Of a stretch of 64,000 nt of DNA, positions 8,718-17,817 are shown piece by piece. Under the pieces are notes generated by a model. That model ran no database searches. It worked only from the letters and a program-made list of their open reading frames with translations, and had not been told where the DNA came from. Positions within the stretch are counted from its first letter, which is position 1. Every line of letters begins with the position of its first letter. The DNA is from Bacillota bacterium. GTDB taxonomy: Bacteria > Bacillota > Clostridia > Lachnospirales > Lachnospiraceae. The DNA is taken from NCBI GenBank assembly GCA_023410575.1, contig JAEYPP010000043.1:35720-99719 (forward strand), given 5' to 3'. The position numbers were made by a program, and so were the translations under genes.

Positions 8718-10219
8718 TACAGCCTTACCCCTTCCTTAACATTTGCTAAGAAATCAACTTTACGTTGTATCATTTCATCAATACGTCCAACATAATCAAC
8801 TACGCTCTTTACATTTTCAACACGTTCTATTCTGTTTTCATCATGGAATACAAATTTTGAAGAGCCTCCTGCACCAAGCGCTAAGATTGTCTGCTTCTCT
8901 TCCATAATTAGGACATTATAGATGCCTTCTTTTCCTATGCGTGCATAGCCAACGTTTTCAAGATTCTCTGCCATGTTCTTCTGACGGTAAAGATAATAAG
9001 GTAAGTAATCATTTTCTTTTGCAAACTTTACCGCTCTTCTTTGCATTTCTTCTACATGCGTTGCTTCATATTTTTCGTAATCAGCTGCATTCGTATTTAA
9101 TCTTGCTGCACGTTTGATTGCCAAGGTATGAACTGTTAAACTATCTGGATTCATCTTTGCAATTTGATCTAGTGTATACATAACATCATCTGGATTCTCA
9201 CCAGACAGGCCAAGAATAATATCCATATTAATATTATCATGACCAATTTCTCTTGCTAGATAGAATGATTCTTCTATCTGCTTTGCTGTATGATGGCGAC
9301 CAATCAAATCTAATGTTTTTTGTCTCATGGACTGTGGATTAATCGAGATTCGACTCACTCCCATATCCTTTAACACTTGTAGCTTATCTTTTGTAATACT
9401 ATCTGGTCGACCAGCTTCTACTGTAATCTCTACAATTTGCTTTGTTTCAAAGTTCTTATATAGTGTATTTAATAAATACTCTAGTTGCTTTGCGCTTAAG
9501 GTTGTTGGTGTTCCACCTCCAACATAGATTGTACTGAGACGCTTATCAATAGCATGCGCTGCATATTCGATCTCTTTCGTCAAAGCATTCAAATATGGTT
9601 CAACTAAATCCTCATATCTTCCCAGAGGATAAGATGTAAAAGAACAATAATTACAAGTACTCGGGCAAAATGGAATACCAACATAAACACTATATCCGTT
9701 CTTGTAATCCATATTGCTTAAGATTTCATGCTCTCGCCTTGCAACTGTAAGACTTAAATCAAGCTTTTCTTTCGAACAATAGTACTCGGATACCATAAAC
9801 TCTCGAATTGCTTCCTCTGACTCATGATTCTCGAGACGTTCTAATACTTGTTTTGTAGGGCGAATGCCCGTAAGCGTACCCCATGGTAAACTTTTCTTCG
9901 TTGCCTCTTTAAGTACCTCATATGTTGCCCGATGTAACGCATTGCGATAAATAGAACGGGTTAAGGATTCTTCTTCATCATGAAACTCCTTTACCCGTGA
10001 AATCTTCGGTTCCATCCCTTTATAATAACTTACTTCGAGTTGATTGCTATCAAGTACGAAGCTTATGGTTGGTGTCTTTAATGGCTTACATGTAGAATCC
10101 TTACATGATGAAGGCTTGCTATCTTTTTCAATTATCAGTTCTTCTTTTGGGTAAAATGACTTAATTAACGGACGTATATCCTGTTCATAGTCCTCACCGT
10201 ACATTTTTATTACAATCAT
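8717..10219 (-). CDS. hemZ: coproporphyrinogen dehydrogenase HemZ (radical SAM)
   Basis: Oxygen-independent HemN-like enzyme of the HemZ branch, about 500 residues from the chosen ATG. The radical-SAM cluster motif is CPSTCNYC near residue 170, followed by the GGGTPTTL loop, VEAGRPDSI and RISINPQSM. The ORF could start 15 codons earlier, but the ATG at 10219 has a GGAG site six bases upstream and lies one base after the preceding stop. No other haem genes are nearby; HemZ commonly neighbours relA and hisS in clostridia, so the context fits. Confidence 0.93.
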   Translation of the reverse strand: MIVIKMYGEDYEQDIRPLIKSFYPKEELIIEKDSKPSSCKDSTCKPLKTPTISFVLDSNQLEVSYYKGMEPKISRVKEFHDEEESLTRSIYRNALHRATYEVLKEATKKSLPWGTLTGIRPTKQVLERLENHESEEAIREFMVSEYYCSKEKLDLSLTVARREHEILSNMDYKNGYSVYVGIPFCPSTCNYCSFTSYPLGRYEDLVEPYLNALTKEIEYAAHAIDKRLSTIYVGGGTPTTLSAKQLEYLLNTLYKNFETKQIVEITVEAGRPDSITKDKLQVLKDMGVSRISINPQSMRQKTLDLIGRHHTAKQIEESFYLAREIGHDNINMDIILGLSGENPDDVMYTLDQIAKMNPDSLTVHTLAIKRAARLNTNAADYEKYEATHVEEMQRRAVKFAKENDYLPYYLYRQKNMAENLENVGYARIGKEGIYNVLIMEEKQTILALGAGGSSKFVFHDENRIERVENVKSVVDYVGRIDEMIQRKVDFLANVKEGVRL

Positions 10220-10220
10220 T

Positions 10221-10859
10221 TTATACTCCATTCCTATACGGGTTATTCCTACGTTCATATCCAATTGTTGTCTTTATCCCATGACCTGGATATACAGCAA
10301 CGTCAATAGGTAATGTTGATAACAACATTTCAATCGACTGTTCTAGTTGCATATCACTGCCTGTTGGAAAATCAGTTCTTCCATAAGACTCAAAAAATAG
10401 AGTATCTCCAGTGATTAATAGTTGACTATCCTCAATATAGTAACATACAGAACCTTTCGTATGTCCTGGGGTAGCAATTACCTTTATAGTCGTATCAAGA
10501 AATTCAAGTGTTTCCTGATTCCTCACAAGGAAATCTGGACAAAGTGTGACACTGTGTCCAAACATAGCAGAACAATTCATAGATTCACTCATTGAAAGTT
10601 CCTTTTCTTGTTCACTCATATAGACCTTTGCATTTGTAAGACGAGCTAATTTAGCTACACCAGTAATATGATCAAAATGACCATGTGTTAAAAGAATTGC
10701 TTCAACTATCAGATTCTTATCATTTAGATAAGCATTGATTCTATCTGCATCTTCTCCAGGATCAAATACTAATGCTCGTTTTGTATCTTCATTTGCAACA
10801 ATATAGCAATTAGTTTGAATTGGCCCAACCTGAATGGTTGTTATACTTAAATTACTCAT
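10221..10859 (-). CDS. MBL-fold metallo-hydrolase (glyoxalase II-like)
   Basis: A 212-residue metallo-beta-lactamase-fold protein. The metal ligands are in THGHFDH near residue 60, with further ligands in TPGHTKGSVCYY and a C-terminal PGHG. The short single-domain form matches YcbL-type hydrolases rather than two-domain GloB; the substrate is unknown. The start is the ATG seven bases after GGGAG rather than the upstream in-frame GTG. It lies between relA (15-base gap) and hemZ (1-base gap) and is clearly cotranscribed. Confidence 0.9.
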   Translation of the reverse strand: MSNLSITTIQVGPIQTNCYIVANEDTKRALVFDPGEDADRINAYLNDKNLIVEAILLTHGHFDHITGVAKLARLTNAKVYMSEQEKELSMSESMNCSAMFGHSVTLCPDFLVRNQETLEFLDTTIKVIATPGHTKGSVCYYIEDSQLLITGDTLFFESYGRTDFPTGSDMQLEQSIEMLLSTLPIDVAVYPGHGIKTTIGYERRNNPYRNGV

Positions 10860-10874
10860 TCTTTCTCCCACCTA

Positions 10875-13163
10875 TTAACCCGTTGTACGTTCAATGTCAA
10901 GTACACTTTCAATCGCACGCAACTTAGAAGTAATATATGCAAGTTGCTCAACTCCATTGATTTCAAACCCAACACTTATTGTTGCTGTACCTTGTTTACT
11001 TGTACGTACTGTCATCGATGTTACATCAATCTTTGCCTCTGTAAATACACGAGAGACATCGAGTAAGACACCATTTCGATTATTTGCATAGATTTTAATT
11101 TCAGCTGTATATAATTCGCCATTTTTCTTATCTGCATTAACATTCCATTCTGCGCCAATTAATCGTGCACGGTCTTCCTCTGGAAGATTCAGAATATTGA
11201 TGCAATCCGTTCTATGAACTGATACACCACGGCCTCTGGTAACAAAACCAATAATTTCATCCCCAGGAACAGGCGAACAACATTTACTAAAATGAACTGC
11301 AACATCATGAATACCCTGAACCACAATGCCACCTTTGGATTTAACAATCGCAGGTTTATCGAATTTTACATCTGCTATTGTTTCAAGAACCTTTTCATCG
11401 GTCATCTCCTTGCGGTTTTTCTTTATATATTCTTCCTGGAGTTTATTAATTACCTGACCTTCCTTTAATCCTCCATGTCCAACTGCAGCATAAATTGAAT
11501 CCCAATCACGGAATCCGTACTTTTTCATAACACTGCTTATAAATTCAGGTTTTAGCAAATCACTCATAACAATGCCCTTTGACTTACAATAAGCAATTAG
11601 GAGCTCTTTACCACGAGTAATATTGTCTTCTTTTAGTTCCGTCTTAAACCACTGATTAATCTTGTTCTTTGCTTGGGTTGACTTAACAATGTTTAGCCAA
11701 TCACGGCTCGGACCTTTTGAATTCTGAGATGTAATAATCTCAATACGGTCGCCATTTTGTATTACATAATCTATCGTAACTAGTCGTCCGTTCACTCGTG
11801 CACCGACCATCTTATTACCAACAGCACTGTGAATGCTATATGCAAAGTCAATAGGATTAGAACCCGCAGGCAGGTTCTTTACATCTCCAGTTGGTGTAAA
11901 GCAATAAACACTATCTGAAAATAAATCCAAATCATTTTTTAATAAGCTTAAAAATTCTTTATTATCAGAAAGATCACGCTGCCATTCTAAAATCTGACGA
12001 AGCCAAGTAAGCTTTGCTTCTTCTGTATCATGTGAATTCTTACCATCTTGGCCTTCTTTGTATTTCCAATGAGCAGCAATACCATATTCTGCAGTACGAT
12101 GCATCTCAAAAGTTCGAATCTGGATCTCAAAAGGCTGACCATTAGGTCCAATTAACGTTGTATGCAACGATTGATACATGTTTGGCTTTGGCATAGCTAT
12201 ATAATCTTTAAAACGGCCTGGAATTGGTTTATACATCTCATGGATAACACCCAACGCTGCATAACAATCCTTCACCGTATCTACGATAATACGAACAGCA
12301 AATAAATCGTAAATCTGATCCAACGTCTTATTTTGATTTACCATTTTCTTATAAATACTAAAGAAATGTTTTACTCGTCCATCAATTTTAGCCATAATAT
12401 TGGCGTCCTTAACATGAGTACCAACTTCCTCTACGATACCAGCTATAAAATCTTCTCTTTCTTCTTTTCTTGAAGCAATCTTCTCATTTAAATCCTTATA
12501 TACTTCTGGCTCTAAATATTGTAATGATAAATCATCCAACTCTATCTTAATTTTCGAAATACCAAGACGTTGTGCAATTGGAGCATAGATATCCATCGTC
12601 TCTCGTGATTTTTCAATTTGTTTTACCGAAGACTGATACTGCATCGTACGCATATTATGCAAACGGTCAGCAAGCTTTATCAATATAACACGAATATCTT
12701 TCGCCATGGCTAAAAACATCTTACGAAGATTTTCTGCCTGAATTTCAACTTTATCCTTTGAATAATTTAATTGTGTCAGTTTTGTTACTCCATCGACAAG
12801 TAGAGCAACCTCATCACCAAATTCCTTTGATATTTCAGGTATCGTTAGTACCGTATCTTCCACGACATCATGAAGTATCCCTGCTACAATAGTCTCCTTA
12901 TCAAGCTCTAATTCCGCAAGTATGATAGCTACGCATAGTGGATGAATAATATATGGTTCTCCTGATTTTCTCAGTTGGTCTTTATGTGCAAAATTCGCAA
13001 TTTTATAAGCCTTCTCGATGATGGTTAAATCAGTGGAAGGATGATAAGCTCGAATTGTTCTAACTAAATTATGATATAGCTCGTCAGGGCTAGTAAAATC
13101 CGAAGGAACAAAACCTATTTTTTTGTCTCGTTCATAGATAACTTTCTTGTTCATTCCATCCAT
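10875..13163 (-). CDS. relA: bifunctional (p)ppGpp synthetase/hydrolase (Rel)
   Basis: Makes and degrades the stringent-response alarmone (p)ppGpp. The 762 residues are typical of the long Rel form: HD hydrolase domain (about 45-200) with intact ILHDVVEDT; synthetase domain (about 250-370) with GRFKDYIAMPKPNMYQSLH; TGS domain near 405-465; Cys/His-containing linker (SKCCSPVPGDEI); and a C-terminal ACT domain. Both catalytic halves look intact. The start codon has only a weak, distant AAAGGA site, and the stop of a 29-codon leader ORF lies four bases before it, suggesting coupled translation. First large gene of the operon. Confidence 0.97.
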   Translation of the reverse strand: MDGMNKKVIYERDKKIGFVPSDFTSPDELYHNLVRTIRAYHPSTDLTIIEKAYKIANFAHKDQLRKSGEPYIIHPLCVAIILAELELDKETIVAGILHDVVEDTVLTIPEISKEFGDEVALLVDGVTKLTQLNYSKDKVEIQAENLRKMFLAMAKDIRVILIKLADRLHNMRTMQYQSSVKQIEKSRETMDIYAPIAQRLGISKIKIELDDLSLQYLEPEVYKDLNEKIASRKEEREDFIAGIVEEVGTHVKDANIMAKIDGRVKHFFSIYKKMVNQNKTLDQIYDLFAVRIIVDTVKDCYAALGVIHEMYKPIPGRFKDYIAMPKPNMYQSLHTTLIGPNGQPFEIQIRTFEMHRTAEYGIAAHWKYKEGQDGKNSHDTEEAKLTWLRQILEWQRDLSDNKEFLSLLKNDLDLFSDSVYCFTPTGDVKNLPAGSNPIDFAYSIHSAVGNKMVGARVNGRLVTIDYVIQNGDRIEIITSQNSKGPSRDWLNIVKSTQAKNKINQWFKTELKEDNITRGKELLIAYCKSKGIVMSDLLKPEFISSVMKKYGFRDWDSIYAAVGHGGLKEGQVINKLQEEYIKKNRKEMTDEKVLETIADVKFDKPAIVKSKGGIVVQGIHDVAVHFSKCCSPVPGDEIIGFVTRGRGVSVHRTDCINILNLPEEDRARLIGAEWNVNADKKNGELYTAEIKIYANNRNGVLLDVSRVFTEAKIDVTSMTVRTSKQGTATISVGFEINGVEQLAYITSKLRAIESVLDIERTTG

Positions 13164-13167
13164 CGTT

Positions 13168-13257
13168 TCAGACCAATCCTTTCGTTTCGCTTAGAGTAAT
13201 TTTTGATGCGTTGACATTTACTCCAGGAATCGATACGTATCGCATTCTTTTTGCCAA
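13168..13257 (-). CDS. 29-codon leader ORF upstream of relA
   Basis: On the minus strand a full AGGAGGAC site (13265-13272) is placed seven bases before a TTG codon that opens a 29-codon frame, MAKRMRYVSIPGVNVNASKI and nine further residues, ending in TGA four bases before the relA ATG. An ATG at codon 5 is an alternative start. The peptide matches nothing I recognise. The strength and spacing of the ribosome site and the abutting stop are the evidence that it is translated and may couple to or regulate relA. Too short for statistical ORF support. Confidence 0.5.
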   Translation of the reverse strand: MAKRMRYVSIPGVNVNASKITLSETKGLV

Positions 13258-13320
13258 AATACGTGTCCTCCTAGATGATTCTATAGACCAACTCTTCACC
13301 TATAATAACATTATCTCTTT

Positions 13321-13349
13321 ATTATAATGACTAAATCGCAAAAAATCAA
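13321..13349 (-). promoter_or_regulatory. promoter of the relA operon
   Basis: TTGATT, a 17-base spacer and TATAAT on the minus strand, about 50 bases upstream of the leader-ORF ribosome site. The -10 is a perfect match. Confidence 0.75.
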
Positions 13350-13396
13350 TCTTTTTGACATGCTACATGCTTAGTTTATAGTATTTACAAAAAAAA

Positions 13397-13436
13397 GGCA
13401 TGCAAACCAATCGTAATATCAATTAGTCTGTATGCC
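13397..13436 (-). terminator. intrinsic terminator of apt
   Basis: GGCATACAGACTAAT pairs, with a few G-T pairs and mismatches, to ATTGGTTTGCATGCC, followed by a run of eight T on the minus strand. It separates apt from the relA operon. Confidence 0.85.
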
Positions 13437-13448
13437 ATCTAGTTGTGT

Positions 13449-13973
13449 TTATTTGCCTTGATATTTAATAATAGAAGCAACATCATACCCTTTTAGCTTA
13501 TCGCGGCCTTTTAAGCCCTCTAATTCCATTAAGAATACAATCTTAACTACTACACCACCAAGTTGTTTAATCAACTTAATAATTGCCTCAATTGTTCCTC
13601 CAGTCGCAATTAAGTCATCAATAATGACAACCTTCTGCCCTGGTTTTATTGCATCCTTGTGTATTTCAACTGTTGCAGTTCCATACTCAAGGTCATATTC
13701 CATCTCAATTGTTTCACAAGGTAATTTACCCTTCTTACGAATAGGTACAAAAGCTTTATTTAAATTATAAGCAATTGGAACACCAAAGATAAACCCACGG
13801 GATTCTGGTCCTACAATAACATCAATATCTAAACCTCTTAACTCTTCCATCATTGCATCAATAGACATCTTTAAACTATCCTTATCCTGAAGTACGCTTG
13901 TTACGTCGCGAAAGATAATTCCCTCCTCAGGAAAATCAGGAATACTTCTTACATACTCTTCTAGCTTTTTCAT
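13449..13973 (-). CDS. apt: adenine phosphoribosyltransferase
   Basis: Converts adenine and PRPP to AMP (purine salvage). The 174 residues are standard. The PRPP-binding motif is VVIIDDLIATGGT near residue 120, preceded by GPESRGFIFGVPIAY and the KLPCETIEMEYDLEYG loop. ATG follows an AAAGG site. In many clostridia recJ-apt-relA form one operon; here apt is separated from relA by its own terminator and a fresh promoter, and recJ is not in the window. Confidence 0.97.
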   Translation of the reverse strand: MKKLEEYVRSIPDFPEEGIIFRDVTSVLQDKDSLKMSIDAMMEELRGLDIDVIVGPESRGFIFGVPIAYNLNKAFVPIRKKGKLPCETIEMEYDLEYGTATVEIHKDAIKPGQKVVIIDDLIATGGTIEAIIKLIKQLGGVVVKIVFLMELEGLKGRDKLKGYDVASIIKYQGK

Positions 13974-14075
13974 CCTATCTCTTACCTTTCTTTGTATATC
14001 TTAAAGTGAAGTGTTGTCTTGTGTTCCACACCACATTATAGCACTTAATAAATCTAATGGAAAGTTATTTCTTTG

Positions 14076-15434
14076 TTAGTTAACTACAATATATGGATAT
14101 CCACCTGCTCTCTCATCGATTGCAAATGAAATATCAGATAATTTTAACCGTATTGCTGGACGAACTGCATCATTTCTTCGACCAACAAAATAGGAATAGG
14201 TTCCAGATCCATTCGTAAAGAAATATGCAAACTGCCTATCGCAACCAGGTGATCTAAGCCACCAGCAGGTATTTCCATTGGTCTTATTCACATACCCATC
14301 GTTAAACCTTGCATATTTTGTATTCTTCACAGTACGAGAAACACTTCTCTCTAAAAAGTTTGAGTAAAAACCGTAGTTTGGATTCGTAGCCTCTTTAACT
14401 GATAACAGAAAGACTTTATCAACTGTATCATTTCCACCACTAGTTCCCCATTCCTCATTATCTGGAGTATGAATATTGCTGTCCAAAATGACAGAGATTT
14501 CTTGATTTGTAAAGGCTGTATTTAAAAATGTCTCGTTAAGCCATGTTCTCAGCGTGCAATTTTCCCATGTTACATTAACAAAATAGTCATTAATATTCTT
14601 ACTTTCTAGGCCATATTCAGATAGTAGAAGCACAGAATCTTCCGTTACTTCAAGCACGCGCCAAAGGATTGGTTCTTTTCCATTCGCATAGTTGTTATCC
14701 TGTTCATACCTACCAAAGTATACACGATTTCCTTCCCAATCATTCTCTTTCGTATAGTCATACGCACAAGTTGGATTTGAGATTGGAAGGTAGCGTTCTT
14801 TTACATCTACTATAATACTTTTCATTAAAACCGTATCAGCAATCAATGCGGTTGCAGTAATTGCTACTTTCCCAATTGATTTACCAGTAACAAGTCCAAT
14901 CAAACCACAATTAGTTACAGTTGCAATTGTCTCATCACTTGAAACATAAGAAATACTTGTGAAAACGCCATAAGATAAAGCAGGAATAATCTTTGCAGTT
15001 TTATAAAGACTAAGAAACGTAGATTCTCGTTCCTTCAAGATCATTGCACCATTCATATGATACTTTGTTGAATAGTAAGTCTTTAATTTCAATTTTCCAA
15101 CAATTACTTTTACTAGCGTTTCATACTGAATATATTGTTCCTTTTGATTAGGACCTTCTAAAATCACTTGAGCTATGATCATTACTTCTCCAGCACTTCG
15201 TCCCGTTACTATTCCACTATCAACACTTGCTATACTATTCTGTTCACTATAGTAAGTAATTTTTTTTATAATATTATCTTGTATTTTAGGGAGATTAACT
15301 TTTACCGTGTTACCAACATAGATTTTAAGTTCTTCCGTCTTTTCTATACTTGGAGCCATATATTGATTCATTACATTAGATTTTGGTTGCGAAATTTTAC
15401 GCATGCGTTTAGTAAAATAGTCTAGTATTTTCAT
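14076..15434 (-). CDS. BIG2 Ig-like and DUF6273 domain protein
   Basis: A 452-residue protein. Two bacterial Ig-like (BIG2) repeats occupy about 35-110 and 115-205, seen as the repeated NSIASVDSGIVTGRSAGE and DETIATVTNCGLIGLVTG patterns. The C-terminal 220 residues match DUF6273: NRVYFGRYEQ, WRVLEV, LRTWLNETFLN, WWLRSPG and AVRPAIRLKL. Such proteins are usually surface or secreted, yet no signal peptide is seen: the start, an ATG after GGGAGG, gives MKILDYFTKRMRKISQ. Enzymatic activity is unknown. Monocistronic. Confidence 0.8.
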   Translation of the reverse strand: MKILDYFTKRMRKISQPKSNVMNQYMAPSIEKTEELKIYVGNTVKVNLPKIQDNIIKKITYYSEQNSIASVDSGIVTGRSAGEVMIIAQVILEGPNQKEQYIQYETLVKVIVGKLKLKTYYSTKYHMNGAMILKERESTFLSLYKTAKIIPALSYGVFTSISYVSSDETIATVTNCGLIGLVTGKSIGKVAITATALIADTVLMKSIIVDVKERYLPISNPTCAYDYTKENDWEGNRVYFGRYEQDNNYANGKEPILWRVLEVTEDSVLLLSEYGLESKNINDYFVNVTWENCTLRTWLNETFLNTAFTNQEISVILDSNIHTPDNEEWGTSGGNDTVDKVFLLSVKEATNPNYGFYSNFLERSVSRTVKNTKYARFNDGYVNKTNGNTCWWLRSPGCDRQFAYFFTNGSGTYSYFVGRRNDAVRPAIRLKLSDISFAIDERAGGYPYIVVN

Positions 15435-15594
15435 GCGTACCTCCCTTTCTATCATTCTATTTCAAAAATCTATCTGCTTACAAGCATTACCACTATAAAG
15501 AAAAGCTTATCCCAATTCTTAAATTTAATTCTTTAATTAGTAATAAGTTTAAAAGCATGAATTTTAATTATATAGGTGTAAAGGTAAAAAAAAT

Positions 15595-15644
15595 AACCCC
15601 ACATAGAAACAGTTTGTGTAAAAATACTGTCTCTATGTGGGGTT
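15595..15644 (-). terminator. intrinsic terminator
   Basis: AACCCCACATAGA(a/g)ACAGT arms form an almost perfect long stem; read leftwards it is followed by ATTTTTTTT. It lies 3' of the first FrhB-fusion gene. Confidence 0.9.
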
Positions 15645-15672
15645 TATTATTTAAGTGTTTTAGTTCATAACT

Positions 15673-17607
15673 CTATTGACTTTTCAAATCGTTATACTCC
15701 GATAATAAATCATTGACTGGTTTTGTTGAATATTCATGAAAAAAATTATTTCTTTCTCCTTTGAGAGGTATTGGCTTATTATGATTATACTTAAATAATT
15801 GTTCAATCGTCATCACTTTGTTAAGAAAAGATGTGCTAATTGTACTCCAAACATCATTGCCTTTTTGATTATTAATTAAAATACAACTTGCACCTTTATT
15901 ATCGTATAAATCTTCATCTATTTTATGTATCCCCCAGAAATCTCCAATCGTTAGATCTCCTACTCGCTTGAGCTTTGTAAAACTACAAGTAGAACAACCT
16001 GGTCTTGATATATTGTTAATTAAAAAATTGCGGAAATAGTTATTCCTTCTTGCATTGACTACCAATGGTTTTCTATTCGTAAATTCAACCACCATATTAC
16101 ACTGATGGATTAACCATCCCTTCGATTTTTCTCTAAATTTTACATTCTTTATGTTATCATGGAATTTTTCACTAAGATACTTAAGGTAATCTTTAAAAAC
16201 CAAAGGGGAAGGTGCGGCATGACATAATATTTCGCAGATAAGTAGATTGTCATAATCCTTATTCAGATATGCTCTAAGCCCAGCACATTCACAAGGTAAA
16301 CCTGAATATAATACTGGTATCCCTGAGAGTAACTGTTCTTTTACCTTGCGATAAATTCCGTCTATCTCACTTTTTACATATTTTGATCCATAAAAAGCTT
16401 CTACTTCCTCCATGGTTGTCGCCATTGCAGAAATCGCTACCATATTCTCATCAAATTTGACACCGAATACTACACCTTTTTTCTCTTCAATCATATAACG
16501 CGCAAGACTAGAGAATACACCTCCTGAAGTACTTCTCATTCTAATTAACTCGTCCTTATTTACAGCACAAACTACGATAGGATAATCATGTTGATACTTA
16601 ACGAGTTGATGATTCTCTTTTTTTACACATCTTTTGATGCATAATCCACAATTAATGCATTTTTCATTAACGTGTGGATAATAAAATCCTTCATTATCTT
16701 GAATCATATCAATTGCTGCTACCGGACAAACCTCTTTACAAGTATAACATCCACAACATTCACTTTTTAATATTTGGGGTGGTGCATCCACTAGACCATC
16801 TTTATATTTCGATGTAAAAATTTTTTCCAAGTATTTCATTGCATCTGACTGCATTTTACTTATTTTTTGTTCTAAGTCACTAGAATCACTAGCTTTATAA
16901 TTTTCTAATTGATAAATCTTCTTTAAAAAATTTCTCTTCCAATCTAGCCGTTCCATGAAACACTTAATCTTTCGAAATTGGGCAGGAGAATCTTTAACTA
17001 TGAAAGGGACTCGATTTAAAATAGCAAACCACAATGTCATAAAAGAATCAGTAATTACAGTATTTGCCCTCTGAATCATACCTAAATATTCATTCGGATC
17101 AGAGACTATGCTAGAATTTTCTATACTGCAATTTTTATCTTGCGTGATTAATACTAGATTCATTTTTTTTCTCTTAGCATATTTTTTTGCAATACTAATC
17201 AACGGAGAACCTGGATTAGAACAATCTAGTAATATGTAATTTATATTCGTATCATAAGGTTTTGTTATGCTATTATAATCCTCAAGATTACATAAAAGTA
17301 ATGCTTCCAACATGGGAACTTCAAAAGAAACATGATTTTGATAGAAGTCAAAGTAGCTTGCTTTTTTATCATTCGAATGAACCATCGCTTTATTACTAAT
17401 AATAACATACTTCGTTATTCTATCTCCACTAGTAAAACCAACCTGTTCCTCAATAAATAACTTCAGATCTTTATCATATTCGTCCTCTGTTACCCAAGGT
17501 TCTACATAGGAACAATCCTCATGATAATGTTCTAGGAATTTTTTCACTGCAAACGCTTGAAGAGCGCTTTCTAACTCAGCTTTAGCATTTCCAATTAAGC
17601 CAATCAT
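15673..17607 (-). CDS. pyruvyltransferase-like / ferredoxin / FrhB fusion, paralogue 1
   Basis: A 644-residue fusion. The first 265 residues resemble a shortened polysaccharide pyruvyl transferase: a degenerate start (ALQAFAVKKFLEHY) and TDSFMTLWFAILNRVPFIV, where the usual SFHG His is Met. Residues about 283-335 form an 8-Cys ferredoxin region (CCGCYTCKEVCP, CINCGLCIKRC). The rest matches the coenzyme F420 hydrogenase/dehydrogenase beta family (FrhB): STSGGVFSSLARYMIE, GLPCECAGLRAYL, FREKSKGW, GDFWGI. FrhB-type proteins bind flavin and pass electrons to varied substrates, and bacterial ones often sit in polysaccharide clusters. No membrane segment. Tandem paralogue of the next gene upstream; substrate unknown. 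Confidence 0.8.
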   Translation of the reverse strand: MIGLIGNAKAELESALQAFAVKKFLEHYHEDCSYVEPWVTEDEYDKDLKLFIEEQVGFTSGDRITKYVIISNKAMVHSNDKKASYFDFYQNHVSFEVPMLEALLLCNLEDYNSITKPYDTNINYILLDCSNPGSPLISIAKKYAKRKKMNLVLITQDKNCSIENSSIVSDPNEYLGMIQRANTVITDSFMTLWFAILNRVPFIVKDSPAQFRKIKCFMERLDWKRNFLKKIYQLENYKASDSSDLEQKISKMQSDAMKYLEKIFTSKYKDGLVDAPPQILKSECCGCYTCKEVCPVAAIDMIQDNEGFYYPHVNEKCINCGLCIKRCVKKENHQLVKYQHDYPIVVCAVNKDELIRMRSTSGGVFSSLARYMIEEKKGVVFGVKFDENMVAISAMATTMEEVEAFYGSKYVKSEIDGIYRKVKEQLLSGIPVLYSGLPCECAGLRAYLNKDYDNLLICEILCHAAPSPLVFKDYLKYLSEKFHDNIKNVKFREKSKGWLIHQCNMVVEFTNRKPLVVNARRNNYFRNFLINNISRPGCSTCSFTKLKRVGDLTIGDFWGIHKIDEDLYDNKGASCILINNQKGNDVWSTISTSFLNKVMTIEQLFKYNHNKPIPLKGERNNFFHEYSTKPVNDLLSEYNDLKSQ

Positions 17608-17721
17608 CTATATCACTCTCCTTATACATATGTATTTTAATTACTATATATCAATATTACATCCTAATCAATAACTATTAGATACAAACCTTCCAACACT
17701 ATGATTCATCTATCCTTAAAA

Positions 17722-17760
17722 TGTTATATCCATTATTAGATACTAATAGTGGATATAACA
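17722..17760 (-). terminator. hairpin between the FrhB-fusion paralogues
   Basis: TGTTATATCCA pairs with TGGATATAACA, extended by TATTAG/CTAATA. On the minus strand only a weak T-run (ATTTT) follows, so it is a possible partial terminator 3' of the upstream paralogue. Confidence 0.55.
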
Positions 17761-17817
17761 TAGAATATTTCACTCAACTACCACTTGATGATTTAAGAAA
17801 CTAAAACCAATGTACTC

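Noticed and set aside
8717..10264. hemZ start at 10264
   Set aside because: It would overlap the preceding MBL-fold gene by 44 bases and lacks a ribosome site; the ATG at 10219 with GGAG is preferred.
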